64,000 nucleotides of DNA from Macrothele yani (taxonomy: Eukaryota; Arthropoda; Arachnida; Araneae; Macrothelidae), in NCBI GenBank assembly GCA_039090855.1, contig CM077001.1, positions 121,849,922 to 121,913,921 on the forward strand, read 5' to 3'. Below, piece after piece: positions 10,845-22,546 of this stretch. Every line of letters begins with the position of its first letter. Position 1 is the first letter of the stretch. The position numbers and the translations under genes were made by a program. The notes beneath the pieces are model-generated. The model worked only from the letters and a program-made list of their open reading frames with translations. It was not told the DNA's origin and did not search any database.

Positions 10845-11945
10845 CAGGGTTCCCACTCTTTTTGTCTCACAAAAATTAAACACTTTCTAAGGACTTTTAT
10901 AAGCACCTTTAAAAAAAAATGTATGCACCTTACGCGAAGCACGCACGGAACTAACATATATACAAATTTACTGTTATATAAACTGAAGCATGCTGATGAA
11001 GTTTGCAATATTGTTGCGTACAATTCAAGTTTGTGGACGTAATAAATTTGAATTTATGCAATTTAAAAGACAGTTCTGCTGGTCGAATGAGTTTTTACAT
11101 GAGAGAATAATCATAAGCAGCAAAAAGAATGTAAATCGGAAAACTGTAGTTAAAGTTACAAGTTTCAGACTTGAATATTGCACATAATAATTTTATCACT
11201 TGAATTTGTAAAATGAAAGTCAAAATTAAGCGTTCAAGATTTCAATTTTGGCACTTGATTTTCTCATCATATAACTGTGATTTACATATACAAAAAGAAG
11301 AGATACAATATCAGTACAATCAACTGGTGATGGGGATTGCTCAGTGGAATCTGCAGGATGTGTTTAATGTAGCATGATGTCCTTCCCTTTTTGTTGTAAT
11401 TGCTTATTTTCAGGTTTATATCTTCTAGCTCTGTTTTCTTCTCTTTCATAGTTCTTCGGAAGCTATTTGACTGGCAAAGAAATTTTATTTCCACATTTCC
11501 TGGCATGGCTTTCACTTAAGTTAGATAAGAAACTGTAAATAATGTACTTCATAAGTAACACTATCCCATACACATTGCAACAACAGCAGATCAAAAGTAA
11601 ATATCCCACTACCCCTGAATATGCAAAACACAGAAAGCCGAAGATTTTTCTAATTGGTTACAATTACATTAGGTACTGTCCATGAACGTGAAAGTTCACT
11701 ATGAGCCACTGACTGTGAGCTTACCCCGCCCCGTGCTCTGCAGACGTCACATGGCATCACCATCAACATAGCCATTCAGGAGCAGAAGATGTACGCATTA
11801 CATTGTAATGCCTGCATTTCGCACACGAAGTCAGGGAAAAAAAAAAAAAAAAAGAACTTTTTAAGGACTTTGGGCAAAAATTAAATACTGTACTTTTAAG
11901 CACCCTAAAAAAATTAAGCACTTTTTAAGGACCATGGAAACCCTG
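10845..11945. mobile_element. hAT-like non-autonomous element, CAGGGTTCCCAC family, copy 1
   Basis: Starts cagggttcccactc and ends catggaaaccctg, which are inverted ends. Subterminal aaggactttttaagcacc-like motifs lie near both ends, a layout common among non-coding hAT derivatives. Internal sequence at about 11000-11280 matches the second copy at about 42190-42440. Flanks share gaacac but no clean 8-bp duplication is seen. The superfamily is inferred from the ends only. The small open frame 10990-11187 lies in the shared region and has no known domain. Confidence 0.72.
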
Positions 11946-12764
11946 GAACACTATAAGAAAACATTATCATTTGGAAGGGCACATGCTTTGCAATTCCCCA
12001 GTTACAATAAATTTTATTATTATACCTGCAATAATGAAATGTGTTAAATATTAATTGAGAAATATACTTTATTCACAAAATCAGATTTGCAAAAGGTTTA
12101 TTCCGATGGCCATAAATGGGTTGCATCGGAGATGGAAATTTTAGTGATTAACATAATAACATCACACAAAAGAGTTACAGAATGCTTCAAAATTCAGTTC
12201 ATTTTACTTTAAGTAACATTTAAAAACACATATTTTAATTAAAAAACTTAAACAGGAAAAAAAAATAACGTAAGTAATGTCCCATAATAATTTTTTCCTG
12301 CCTAGCAGCAAAAAATCCATCAAAACAGAAATTTTTTATGGTCCACCCATTCTGAGGATGGAATGAACTGGACAAAGTGAGCGTGGACAAAACTAACAAG
12401 AATAGAGTGAAATCATTATAATATATTTTATAGGACAAAGTAATTTCTTTATAAGGGCGAAGTGATCTGTCACCAATGCGCACAATTCAGTAAGCAAAAA
12501 CAAAGCTGGGGAAAAAAATATAGGGATTCATAACAGTTATTTTTATTGAAATGTAGAGTAGACTACATAAGGGTTTTCCTAACGCTTTACATTTACAGCC
12601 ATTGTTTTGTAACGTTTTTCATGGAAATTGTTTCAAAAAGATAAAATGGTAAACTTTGAGTATACTATAGAAGTTCCTGAGATAAATAAATCTTTGAAAA
12701 TATGTAGAAGTCATAGAAGCATATTCATTTTCAGCTCAAAAAAGCCATGCTCAATGGTGACCAA
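11946..12764. other. Unassigned intron sequence
   Basis: No feature recognised; A-rich tracts only. Confidence 0.45.
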
Positions 12765-12850
12765 GTAAACAGAAAAATCAGGAGACTCGGGTTCGATTCC
12801 TGCTTCAGGGAGACAAAAATTTTCAAGTTTCCTGAGGAGATGGCTCCCCA
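12765..12850 (+). mobile_element. tRNA-derived SINE fragment, family 2
   Basis: Holds a good pol III B-box, ggttcgattcc, in caggagactcgggttcgatt followed by cctgcttcaggg and aaaattttcaagttt. The same tail order occurs in the loop and right arm of the hairpin at 31091-31345 and, inverted, at 13310-13405. The A-box side is lost or diverged. Confidence 0.6.
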
Positions 12851-13309
12851 TAAGCACAGATCAACATGGCACTTATGAGACAAAAAATAATACACTACAA
12901 ATGCATTGTGCCATGCACATATTACATATAACAGCTTTATTGCTTCCATTTTTATTAACTGCACCATTTTTAAATTTGCATTAAATACTTTGAACACAAT
13001 TACAAAATGCACTGCACCTATTCTTACATAATAGTTTCAAGATTCAACAATACAGAAGAGAAAGAGCTTATACAAATTTTGTAAGCTGAAATCTCATTTT
13101 CATTTTTTTATCTTACAAAATCAGAAAAGAATTCCATAATAATAAGCACTGACTAATTTTTTTAAGATCCAACACATAATTTCAACATCACAGAAATTAA
13201 TAATGAACTACAGTCTTCTCGGTACATGTCAAATCCACATGTACATTATTTTTGACAATCTGATTTTGGCACTGAATTGCTTTTAGTTTGCTTCTCTTCA
13301 TGCATTCAT

Positions 13310-13405
13310 TTCCTCAAAAAGCATGAACACTACATCGTCCTGGAGCAAGAATTGAACCCACATCTTCTGACTTTCGTTTGGGTATGCTACCACTACACAC
13401 CCAGG
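13310..13405 (-). mobile_element. tRNA-derived SINE fragment, family 2
   Basis: On the minus strand it reads gtagtggtagcata (A-box-like) then gggttcaattcttgctccag (B-box) and aggacgatg, the last also following the B-box at 31211-31234. Spacing of the two boxes is tRNA-like, but no tRNA 3' acceptor follows, so it is a SINE head rather than a tRNA gene. Confidence 0.6.
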
Positions 13406-13570
13406 ATGAAGAACTTCCAAACAACTGAATTGTTGAAAATAATGCTCTTAGATATAATTTACTAATTTACAGGAGAAAAAAAAAACCTGATAAAATAGCA
13501 CATGGCAATACCTGCAACTATATTGACATACTCACATGCACAGAAAATAATAACTTGAAACAATACTTAC

Positions 13571-13643
13571 TAACAATTGCCAGAAGTGTTATCACTGGTA
13601 AATCAATATAGAGGAACATCTGATCAGTTAGATTGGTGTCAAC
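13571..13643 (-). CDS. ATP13A2/3-like: P5B-type ATPase exon, M6 region
   Basis: On the minus strand the exon lies between a cag acceptor (13644-13646) and donor gtaagtat. It is 73 bp: 24 codons plus one base. It reads VDTNLTDQMFLYIDLPVI then TLLAIV. In the ATP13A2/3 family the equivalent segment, a short loop then an FLYIDL-type helix, lies between M5 and the R-P-P loop. It begins in phase 0, matching the end of exon 53481-53577, and ends in phase 1, matching the start of exon 5584-5734. The exact phase fit on both sides is the main evidence that these three distant exons belong together. Confidence 0.86.
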
Positions 13644-14590
13644 CTGAAAGGTTTGAAGGGGAGGAAAAGAAGAGAAAGTACATATACATTAAGAAAAATG
13701 TGACAAATACACTGGTTTTAATTTATAAAAAAAAATAAAAATAAATAAATAAACAGAGCTAATAAAGCACTAGTAACTGATTAACCTTTTATAACCAATA
13801 TCAATCCAAAATTCAAATCTGTCTTCTTTGCAACAAAGAAAATCTGAATATATTATATTGATACATGCATACATAACTACAATATTTTCCAAATAAACAA
13901 AAAATCAAACAAGTTTACATAGTATGATCAGGTAGGTACATTTTGGAGAAATAATCAGGACTGATACACAACTATGGCATTCCCTGATTTAGAGATATGC
14001 TTATGTACTAGATTTTAGCATTACATGTAATATTAGGTGGCACATACAGAGTGACAATAATGCAACTCCATAAGGAATAACACTTTGCACACATAACTCT
14101 AAAAAGAAAAAAAAAGTAAACATTCCACTGAAAATTTGACGTAGTAATTTCCTTTTGCACTTTGAATTATTTACTAAGAGAAACTAAGGATCGATCAAAA
14201 TCTTGAAAGTAAGACAATTTATGAAAACAAGAATTTCACAAAGTAACTGATAATTCAAATAATCAGTTTTTGCAACTTGCACCATTGCTGTTGAATGATT
14301 TCATCTCAATCAAAAATCTTTAAAGACTGGTCTAGCCTGGAGCTTCAGAGGAATAAGGTAATAACCTAATACAGGTAAGTTTTACCAGAAATTATTCCTT
14401 CTCTCATTCTACTGCCCAAAGAAATCTTAAAAAATTATCATGGGCAGCTCGCAATTGAATTTGCTCCACATTCCTACCACTGTACCTGCATACTGAAATG
14501 CTCTTTAACTTACTGAGGGGGAATTTACAACCCATGAAAGAACTAAATGTATGTTGACTTGAGGCACTAATTTTAGCACAGAAGTATATA
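13644..14590. other. Start of the 39.8-kb intron, nothing recognised
   Basis: AT-rich sequence with short A runs and no coding or TIR signal that I could identify. Confidence 0.5.
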
Positions 14591-15613
14591 CAGTAGAACC
14601 CACTTAAAACAAGGCACTCAGGACTGACAGAAATCCATGTTAAATCAGGGTGCTTGCTAAATCTGTTCTGTGGTGAAAAATTCCACCACTTAAAAATATG
14701 TATATAAGCTTTATTTTTAGCTACACTGATCTATATCTTAACATATGGCAACAATCTTTCACCATTTTCTAGCTCTCTAATGATGGCTACTTTGTCACTT
14801 ATCAATAATACTTATCCCTTAGACATTATAAAATTTAGAAAAATTATAAAATCTTACTTGATAGCTATGTGAGACTAACAGCTGTCTAACAACACACACA
14901 AAGCAAAAGCAGCACATATCTTCTGAATGCAATGCTCACTTTGAGGGTTGAAAGGGGCAGGGCAATGGACACAATTTCCAGAATCGTTATCTCCTGTTTT
15001 CCCTCAAACCATATCCCCATTCGATTACTCCCCATCCATCTCCGCAATTGTTGCCCAGAAATCCACTTAACACTCGTGCACGAACTCAACCCATCAGCTT
15101 TTTGCCTAGGAGTAAGCTGATGGGTGGATACTATGCAAAAACTGGACTCCATTATCATATGCGGATACATTTGCTGATGTGAAACTTTCAAGGCATAGTA
15201 GCCCCGTGGGGTGGATTGTGCAGATTCTCAGGCATAACTTGCTTGTTGAGTACTTGATGGACTCCATTTCCATTGTTTTTCTAGCAACATTCTTACACTA
15301 GCATAGCAAAATTCCCTTGCACTGTTGCGATTTTGTCCTGTATGCAACCATTTTTATTTCTCCATTCCAAAACAGTGTGCAACCAATTTTCTCTGCCTCG
15401 TTAAACAAGGAATTTAATAAAATTTTACTTCACTCGTTAAAATTGATCATTTTTTTCTCTCTCCCTCGTTAAATCCTGGGATTTCATTAAACTTTGTTCA
15501 CTAAAAATGAGCAAATTAATTTGAATTAACATCACACCAAATAAAAATTCCTGTTGTGCTTGTTAAATCTAGGATCTCGCCAAATACAGGTCTGTTATAG
15601 ATGGGTTCTACTG
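14591..15613. mobile_element. pogo/Tigger-like non-autonomous element
   Basis: Inverted ends cagtagaaccca (from 14591) and tgggttctactg (to 15613) are flanked by TA on both sides. This end sequence is typical of Tigger/pogo MITEs. Interior near the right end holds repeated cgttaaatc motifs. No transposase is seen; the open frames at 14886-15191 and 14932-15120 face each other and have no domain. Confidence 0.82.
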
Positions 15614-15960
15614 TATGACATTTCACTTGTTTTAATAATTCCTCGGTTGGTTGGCAGATGGGAGGTTAGATGGGAGGAAAATGTTTGGAAAGAATAAACA
15701 GCCTTTTTCATAAAGCCCAACTTGCAGATGAAAAATAGTAAAACAAATCTTAAGCTAAAACAAGCAGACTCAATATCACTATGGTTTCAAGAAATTATTC
15801 TTACAAATGGCTGCGAATACATTAAGTGCTCGCTGAATTATTACCACCCCTATAAATAATGAGTTACATCCAAAACATCAGATACCAGCATAACAAGGAC
15901 GGCATGGTCTTTAGACCAAGGGGGTGAGAATAAGAGCTTGGTATCATTTGAGAGCAAAGT

Positions 15961-16192
15961 TTTTTTTTTTTTTTTTTTTTTATTGGAGGTTTAACTACCA
16001 CTGTGAGCAACTCAATGGGCTATAAGCAGTCGCCCGTCCCCCAATTTAGCGTCACTGGTTCCATGGAAGGGAGAGAGCCAGTGCCGAAAGACAAACACAA
16101 CATCCATGCCTCACCGGGATTCGAACCCGGACCCCGTTCGGACGAATGATCAGAGGTCATCGCTTAGACCACTGCGCCATCAGGGCGGCCAG
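15961..16192 (-). mobile_element. tRNA-derived SINE, family 1, full-length
   Basis: On the minus strand it starts ggccgccctgatggcgcagt (A-box tggcgcagtggtctaag), followed by B-box ggttcgaatcc, then a body ending in a 20-base A tail (T tract at 15961-15980). It is flanked by the direct repeat agagcaaagtt at 15951-15961 and 16193-16203, a retroposition target duplication. Other copies are at 16788, 25925, 31430, 31575, 33635 and 53007; all seven are in the same orientation. This copy has the cleanest boxes, so it is likely the youngest. Confidence 0.93.
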
Positions 16193-16224
16193 AGAGCAAA
16201 GTTAGGACAGTTCATTTGAGAGCA

Positions 16225-17463
16225 AAGTTACAGACATGATGGGTAAAACCAAGGGTTTATTTCGGTTTGCAAAAAGCCATTCCACAAAGGGTTGGTGTTT
16301 CCATTCTGAAACAACTACACTCTTGGGTTGTTCGAGGGCCTCTGTGGTTCAAGTGTTTCATGAGTGGTGTCAAAAAGGGGACACAACCAACTAGCGACAT
16401 AACTGTAAAAGATGGGAAAAGGAGGATTCCAGAGGTGAATTACAGGTGCGTTACTTTGTACATGGCAAATCAGCGCAGCATTGTTTCCCTGTTGACAGCC
16501 CAATATAATATGGGTCCACCAGAAACAATATCCGTGCAACTATGCACCGCATGCTGGCATAGATGAGCCACAAGAGCAGACACCCTACATGCCACCCTCA
16601 CCTAACAACAGTCCGCCAATGTAAACGATTTTTATGGGGCAGTGAGCATGCAGATTAGATGACAGAAGATTGGAAACAGGTGTGCTGGTCTGATGAATCA
16701 AGATATGTACTCCATCTGCCAGTGGTTGAGTTTACATCTTACATCAACAGCATGAGGCTAGAGATCTCTCATGCACAGACAATCTTTTTTTTTTTTTTTG
16801 TTAGGGGGTTTAACAACCACTATGAACAACTCGATGGGCTATAAGCAGTTTCCCGTTCCTAATTTAGGGTCACTGGTTCCAGGAAAGGGAGAGATCCAGT
16901 GCTGTAACATAAACACAACATCCACAACTCACCGGGATTTGAACCTGGACCCACCTCAGACGAACGATAAGAAGCCAGTGCTTAGACCATTATGCTACAT
17001 AGTATGAACTATCCACATCTAAGGGGGGGTACGATATGGAGCATGTTTAGCTGGCATGAACAAGACCCCTGGTGTATGTGATCAATGTTTGGCACTGGCT
17101 ACTGTCAGAAACTACTTGAGGTTGTACCACCATTCAGAAGATGAGAATTGGTTCTTTTAGGACAACAAGGCCCTATGCAATTGGGGCCCAACTCGTGCAG
17201 GAACAGTTTAACAAGCACAGTGATGATATGAGACATCTCGAATGGGCCCCAAATTAGCCTGATTTCAAAACAATTGAACATCTGTGGGATGCTGCGGAAT
17301 GCCAGGTGAAGCAGTTGGGCACACCACACCACGCCATACCGCAACTATTAGCCACAATACATACAGCTTGGTAACAGATCCCCATACAACTGTACAGGCA
17401 CTTCATGGAGTTGATGCCACACTAGGTGGCAGCCATTCTGTGAGCAAAAGGAAGTATTAAGTA
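16225..17463 (+). pseudogene. Tc1-like transposase relic, split by a SINE
   Basis: N-terminal MGKTKG and the HTH-like CSRASVVQVFHEWCQKGD are read near 16238-16380 across frames. CWSDESRYVLHLP (about 16685-16725) is the first-D motif. A SINE then interrupts at 16788-17010. Afterwards weak remains of the second-D motif (DNKALCNWGPTRAGT) and of the last motif, with EHLWDA near 17275, precede a C-terminal part with AKGS. There are many stops. No TIRs were confirmed. Confidence 0.75.
16788..17010 (-). mobile_element. tRNA-derived SINE, family 1, inside a Tc1
   Basis: Same body as the 15961-16192 copy (tttaacaaccactatgaaca, ctcgatgggctataagcagt, cacaacatccacaactcacc), with the T tract at its left end. 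B-box is slightly changed (ggttcaaatcc). It splits the Tc1 transposase relic between its first and second catalytic motifs. Target duplication was not clear. Confidence 0.88.
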
Positions 17464-17633
17464 GGTAGTCATAATTCAGTGACCACTCAGTGTACATTGA
17501 AAACGTTCCATTACATGGATTTTAAAAACAAAGAAAATTTATAAAAAGGAAACACGAGCATTACCAAATTGATATACCATTTTGTTGAACATGCTCACAT
17601 ATTAATATCATTTGAAAATGTTACTTTACAATA

Positions 17634-18485
17634 ATACAAGTTTTTGTCTTGGTTATGAGCTTTTTGCCCATTTTCTCCAGAAAGGTTTTCAAAAGTAGTG
17701 CATCAAACTTATGCCTCAATAGGGTAGCCTACACTATTTTTGAGTTACGAGTTCAACACTTCCCTTATAATGTTAATATGCTCAAGATTGAGTTTTCCAA
17801 TTCAAAGGTTTGAAATCTTTAATGTAATAAAAGACTTGAACTTACCGAATCATCCCACATCATCTATTGTTCTCACATTACACTGAAATGTATACAAGTT
17901 TGTAATATTTTTAAACTTTGTCATCAGAAGAAAGGTTTTTAAGATATTGTAAATAGCTTTTTTTATTCCTCGTCAACTACAGTTTTTAATAATTCAGCGG
18001 GGTAGGTACCAGTTCAGTTAAATGAAGGGTGTTGTGATATTTGCTCACATACAGCAGTGCACTGATGAAATTTCCCAGCAATCCATTACTAAATGTTTTG
18101 CACAGAGAATGACTTCTTTATCATAACTACCTTGCCTACAACCTTTCACATCCTACCTCCAGTTTCTCCGTTCAACTTACTAATTTTGTTTACAATCAAC
18201 TTCTTGGCTCCAAAGAAATTTGAGTACATCTTTTAAAAACAATAAATGTTTGCAGCAATTCAGTAAGTTCAAGTCTTTTATTATCACAATGGAGATTTTT
18301 AACCCTTGAATTAGGAAACTCAACCTTGAATACGTTAACCCTTACAACAGAAGTGAAATTTATTTAACCCTAAAACAGTGTGGGCTAACCCTAACGAGGC
18401 ATAAGTTTGATGCAGGTACTTCTGAGAGCCTTTCTGGAAAAAGCATGTAAAGAGTCTGCAACGAAGGCAAGAACTTATACAATTG
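17634..18485. repeat. Fold-back element, about 210-bp arms
   Basis: Left arm about 17634-17848 and right arm about 18263-18485 are imperfect inverted copies. Shared blocks: gcatcaaacttatgcctc, ttccaattcaa/ttcctaattcaa and ataaaagacttgaactta. The spacer of about 410 bp encodes nothing recognised. Likely a non-autonomous TIR element of unknown superfamily; borders approximate. Confidence 0.8.
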
Positions 18486-19443
18486 TATATATAAGTTCTG
18501 TTTTCAATCCCTATTTATGAAAATTCAGTCAAGATATATATCCTGACTTGTTCATAGTGAACAGAAATATGGTGCAGGAGAGTTTAAAGATTCACAAGAC
18601 GGAATTTGTTCTTGTGTCCACAGACAAAAGAGAAATGTTGCAAGACCTATCCAAATCATTAAAGTATCATTATTCTTAACTTTATGGTCTGCAATTCAAG
18701 CACAACAAAATCCCCCCCCCCTCTTTTTTTTTTGGCAAAAGACACAAAAATGAACCTATACCACACATATTCTGAACTACTCCATCCCCACAAAAAACTA
18801 AATAAATAAAACTATATATAAAAAAAGGAAAGGTTAAATGTATAGCCAGAAGATCTAATAACACTGCTGTTTTAAAATTCATGTAATAAATTGAAAGTAC
18901 AAATATATCATTCATGCTTATGTTGGATTTGTTAAGTGAAAAAAGACCATTCTACAATGATGTACAAAAACGAATGTGAACAGAACAGGAGAAACTATTT
19001 TACTAAAGTAATGACTTCTGAACTGAACAAGTGTTCCTAAGAGAGGAACACCAATTTGTTTTTTAAGCGAGTATTCTCAGGTAAGTATTTTCACTGAAAC
19101 ACTTAGATCCAGGAAAAGGTTTTTCTGTATGATAAGCAGCTGTTAAAAGAGTACAATTTTAAAATATTACTCCTCAGGGTTTCAAATATTATATATATAT
19201 ATATAGCTTGGACAATATCTTTTGGTAGAATCTAGCAACATAAAGCCAGACATATCTGCAAATTAAACAAAACTCAAGAGGAAGAGATGAGGGAGGGGAA
19301 ACAATTCTTCAACTGAATGCAATTTTGATTTCAAAGTGAAGCCAAAGTAAGTGCTTTACTAATTTGAAGGATACTGTAAAAGGTACAAAGCTGAATGATT
19401 TTGCAAGTCACAATTACACAAATGTTTGATATAGCTCCACACT
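18486..19443. other. Unassigned intron sequence
   Basis: Contains C and T homopolymer runs near 18710-18735 and a short TA repeat at about 19190-19204. No gene or element was recognised. Confidence 0.45.
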
Positions 19444-19690
19444 TCATGTGACAAACCTATAACAAATTTCAATCCATAGCTTGGAAAACATATCTTCATT
19501 TACAGCAGCAGTTGCTATAATCCTTTTTTTGAATTCTTTAGTGGTAATTGGCATTAGGGGTAGATACACTTTATACTTAATGTAGTCCCATAAGAAACAA
19601 TCAGAGGGCATTAAATCTGAAGACCTTGGAGGCATCCCAATTGGTCTTTCTTGACCCATCCAAACATTGAGAAACTTCAAGTTCAGCTAA
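19444..19690 (-). pseudogene. mariner-like transposase, C-terminal fragment
   Basis: The minus frame reads GMPPRSSDLMPSDCFLWDYI then KYKVYLP, the third-D region of the mariner-like family whose usual form is PPRSPDLTP-x-D-FFLWGY. Only about 78 codons remain, with no TIRs found nearby. It is a separate fragment from the element that begins at 19992. Confidence 0.72.
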
Positions 19691-20107
19691 TCCCTCACTT
19701 CTAAAAGGAAGTGAAGGGATGATCCATCTTACTAACACATTACACTTGAGGAGTACAATCAATATGCCCAAGATCTGAAATTACCTGTTCATGAATGAGA
19801 CTCCATTAAGGGGGGGAGATATGTATGAACAACAAGTAACAAGCGCTACTTGCGTATCACATAACATGGTAAGGTGTTTATTTTGATTTCCAGTTAAATT
19901 TAATTTACAGTTTGTTTAATGTTTATTCCACATAATGCATCCAGAAAGAAAATTCCAATTGGCTGCAAATGAAAGAATTTTTGTGTTAGTACAGGGTGTC
20001 CCACTCTCTACCAAACCCGGCATTTCTTTAATAATATTAACACCAATGAAGATATTTCAATGAAATTTGAAGTGGAGTTACCGCATTTCATGCAAAATGT
20101 GATGACA

Positions 20108-21117
20108 TCACAACATGTGCTGGAAGTGGCCACCATTTGCGTCCAGACAGCATTGAACCAGACACACCATATTATAAAACATCCTTGCCAGTACGTTTGC
20201 CATCACTGCCTGAATTTGTTCGGTGATGTTTGCTTTCAAGGCATCTATGGTTCGCAGTTTCTTTTGGTAAACTCTCCCTTTTAGATATCCCCATAAAAAG
20301 TAATCAGGAGGCGTCAGATCAGAGAGCAAGGTGGCCATAGACCCTTCGAAATGATGCGGTCGCCGAAAAAGCACTGAATTTTGGCCATATTGGTGTGTAA
20401 TGTCGCTACCTAATGCTAGTAATATCCAATGGAGAGTTCATCGTTGTCCAATTGATTTACAAAGGTGTTGAAGATTTCCATATATGCAGCTGTTGTGATG
20501 GTTGTATTGAAGAAGACGGGACCAATTACGCGACGCCGGGTCGTCCCAAATCAAACACCATTTTTTTGTGAATGAAGGGGTTCTTCATGTATCGCATTGG
20601 GATTTTCACTGGCTTAAATACGGGAATTCTGAGAATTGACGTATCTGGACAGATGAAACCTCGTCTCGTCCGAGAATCACGTGTAGTCCAGAATGCCCGG
20701 ATTTTCTTGAAGAAATGTCTGAAACCACTGACAGTATGAAACTCGTTTCACATGGTCAGCTCTTTCAGTTCATGGACCACGGAGATACGGTACGCATGAA
20801 GCTTCACTTTTTTCACAGCACGCTGACAAATGATTGTGGACAACCCTGTTTCCCGTGACAGTCTGTGAAGTGACTTCCTGGGAGACACAAGTCGTCAGCC
20901 CTTTATATTCTGGATCGTTTCCTTGGACATTTGTGGACGACCTCCTGCAAGTCCTCTTGGTTTCCAATTTCTTCGACAATGCCCAAATGGTGGAATTGCT
21001 TGGCGGAAGTTTGCCTGTAAACCGCTCCAGGAATTGCTGTTGACAAGACTTTATTGATTTTACTTTCCAATAAGTGCAAACAATAAACACTCGCTCCTCC
21101 AGAGTATATTGATACAT
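20108..21117 (-). pseudogene. mariner-like transposase, broken
   Basis: The start is set at MYQYTLEERVFIVCTYWK (ATG at 21115-21117), the known N-terminus type of this family. The HTH region continues with LPPSNSTIWALSKKLETK. The middle is frame-shifted. The C-terminus reads TPPDYFLWGYLKGRVY and ends NGGHFQHML before the stop at 20108-20110. The span (about 336 codons) is normal for the family, but several frame breaks leave it inactive. Confidence 0.87.
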
Positions 21118-21136
21118 TTTCACACGTACGTGAACA

Positions 21137-22231
21137 CAGTGGCGTAATGCAACCCCCCCCCCCCGCAAGATTTTCCTAACAGGCCCCCAACATAGTAAAA
21201 ATTAATGCAAAAATTGAGGGTAAATATTTAACTTTGCCGTAGTAAAAATATAATTTCCAGATAATGATTCTATGATCACTTGTGTATTGCTTTTAATTAT
21301 GTGAGCACTTATTCCGATAAGTATCCTCGATAAATTTAGTACTCAGGGAAAAAAGTGCAAAATCTTCAAATGACAAATGTTGACAATATCAAATCAAGTA
21401 AAAACAAATACTGATCTTTGAGTGTCTCGTTTCAAACTTCCTTTAAAGCTCTTTAATTCCTTAATACAATAATTTTTGAGAAAAAAGGAAAAACAAGTGT
21501 GTTTACATATTTTTAGTTTTAGGTATTCCAGTGATATTGTTTCTTTTTTGTGTCTTGTCTTTTAAATTCAAGAAGCAAGCATACTTTACAAAATAAAGAA
21601 AACTTACGTTACTAAAATCTGGATTCCCTTCTAACGTTCTTCTTAGCGAATATTTCAATCAGTTTCGTCACGTCTAGTTTTCTGGCTTGATCATTTTCAA
21701 TGCTTATCATTGCAAGTCCATCAAGTCTACTTTGAGTGTGCGATGACTGAAGGTAGAAACCTCAGGTTCGATCCAAGGCAAGTACGAACGCTCGAACCAC
21801 TAAATATCCGCTGGGTACGTTAAGCTGTCGGACCCCCCCGATAATAAATAAGGGCGTCTTCCTCCCCCTTTCTACCTCGCTTCTCTGTCACTTTCCTATC
21901 AGCCTCTCTAGCCCAAATCTCCTAGTTTCCTATTTCTAAGGGTTGCTTAAGACCTGGGGTCAGGCACTCCCTTCCTAAAATCCTCAATATATGATCTGAT
22001 CTGACCTCTAATCGGCACGCAGATAAAAGTCTGTGTCAACGGGGCCCTTTAGTTCAAAAACTTTCGTATCCAAAAGACAGAAAATTTAAGACAAAAAACT
22101 TTAGAGCAAGTAACCTTTTGTCTAAAATTAAATTGCTAAATAAAAAATAATAAAAAAATACATACATAGATCTGGGCCCCCTAAAATTCATGTACCTCCC
22201 CGCGACGCGGGAGTTATCTTTTACGCCCCTG
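21137..22231. mobile_element. hAT non-autonomous element with perfect 8-bp target duplication
   Basis: Ends are cagtggcgtaa (from 21137) and ttacgcccctg (to 22231), inverted with one mismatch. The flanks cgtgaaca at 21129-21136 and 22232-22239 are identical 8-bp duplications, diagnostic of hAT. C-rich runs follow the left end and gggccccc precedes the right. No transposase is seen. It inserted 12 bp upstream of the mariner-like transposase start codon. Confidence 0.93.
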
Positions 22232-22546
22232 CGTGAACAGCCACGGGCATGAGCACTCACTATCAACAACCGTATTGTGTAGACACGCTCAGAAAAATGG
22301 CATAACAAAGCAGTAGAGAGGTGCATCCGGCTAGCTGTCTGGTGGACAGTGCTGGGTTAAATGCTGTCTGGATGCAAATGATGGCCACTTCCAGCACATG
22401 TTGTGATGTCATCACATTTCGCATGAAATGAGATAAGTCCACTTCAAATTTCGTTGCAATATCTTCATTGGTGTTAATATTATTAAAGAAATGCCGGGTT
22501 TGGTAGCAAGTGGGACACCCTGTAGTATTTTACCTTGTTGGCACAA

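Larger units (their letters stand above)
19992..22522 (-). mobile_element. mariner-like element (CAGGGTGTCCCACT ends) with a hAT inside
   Basis: Ends are inverted over more than 80 bp: left cagggtgtcccactctctac, right reversed cagggtgtcccacttgctac, continuing through caaacccggcatttctttaa on both sides. TA dinucleotides flank both ends. The transposase relic is on the minus strand at 20108-21117. A 1,095-bp hAT element plus its 8-bp duplication sits at 21129-22239, just upstream of the transposase start. Without it the element is about 1.43 kb. Confidence 0.92.

Noticed and set aside
14886..15191. Open frames on both strands in the pogo-like MITE
   Set aside because: They overlap in opposite directions, show no domain and lie in a non-autonomous element.
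16080..16190. tRNA gene on the minus strand
   Set aside because: A- and B-boxes are good, but the sequence runs on into a SINE body with A tail and has a target duplication; no tRNA acceptor end.
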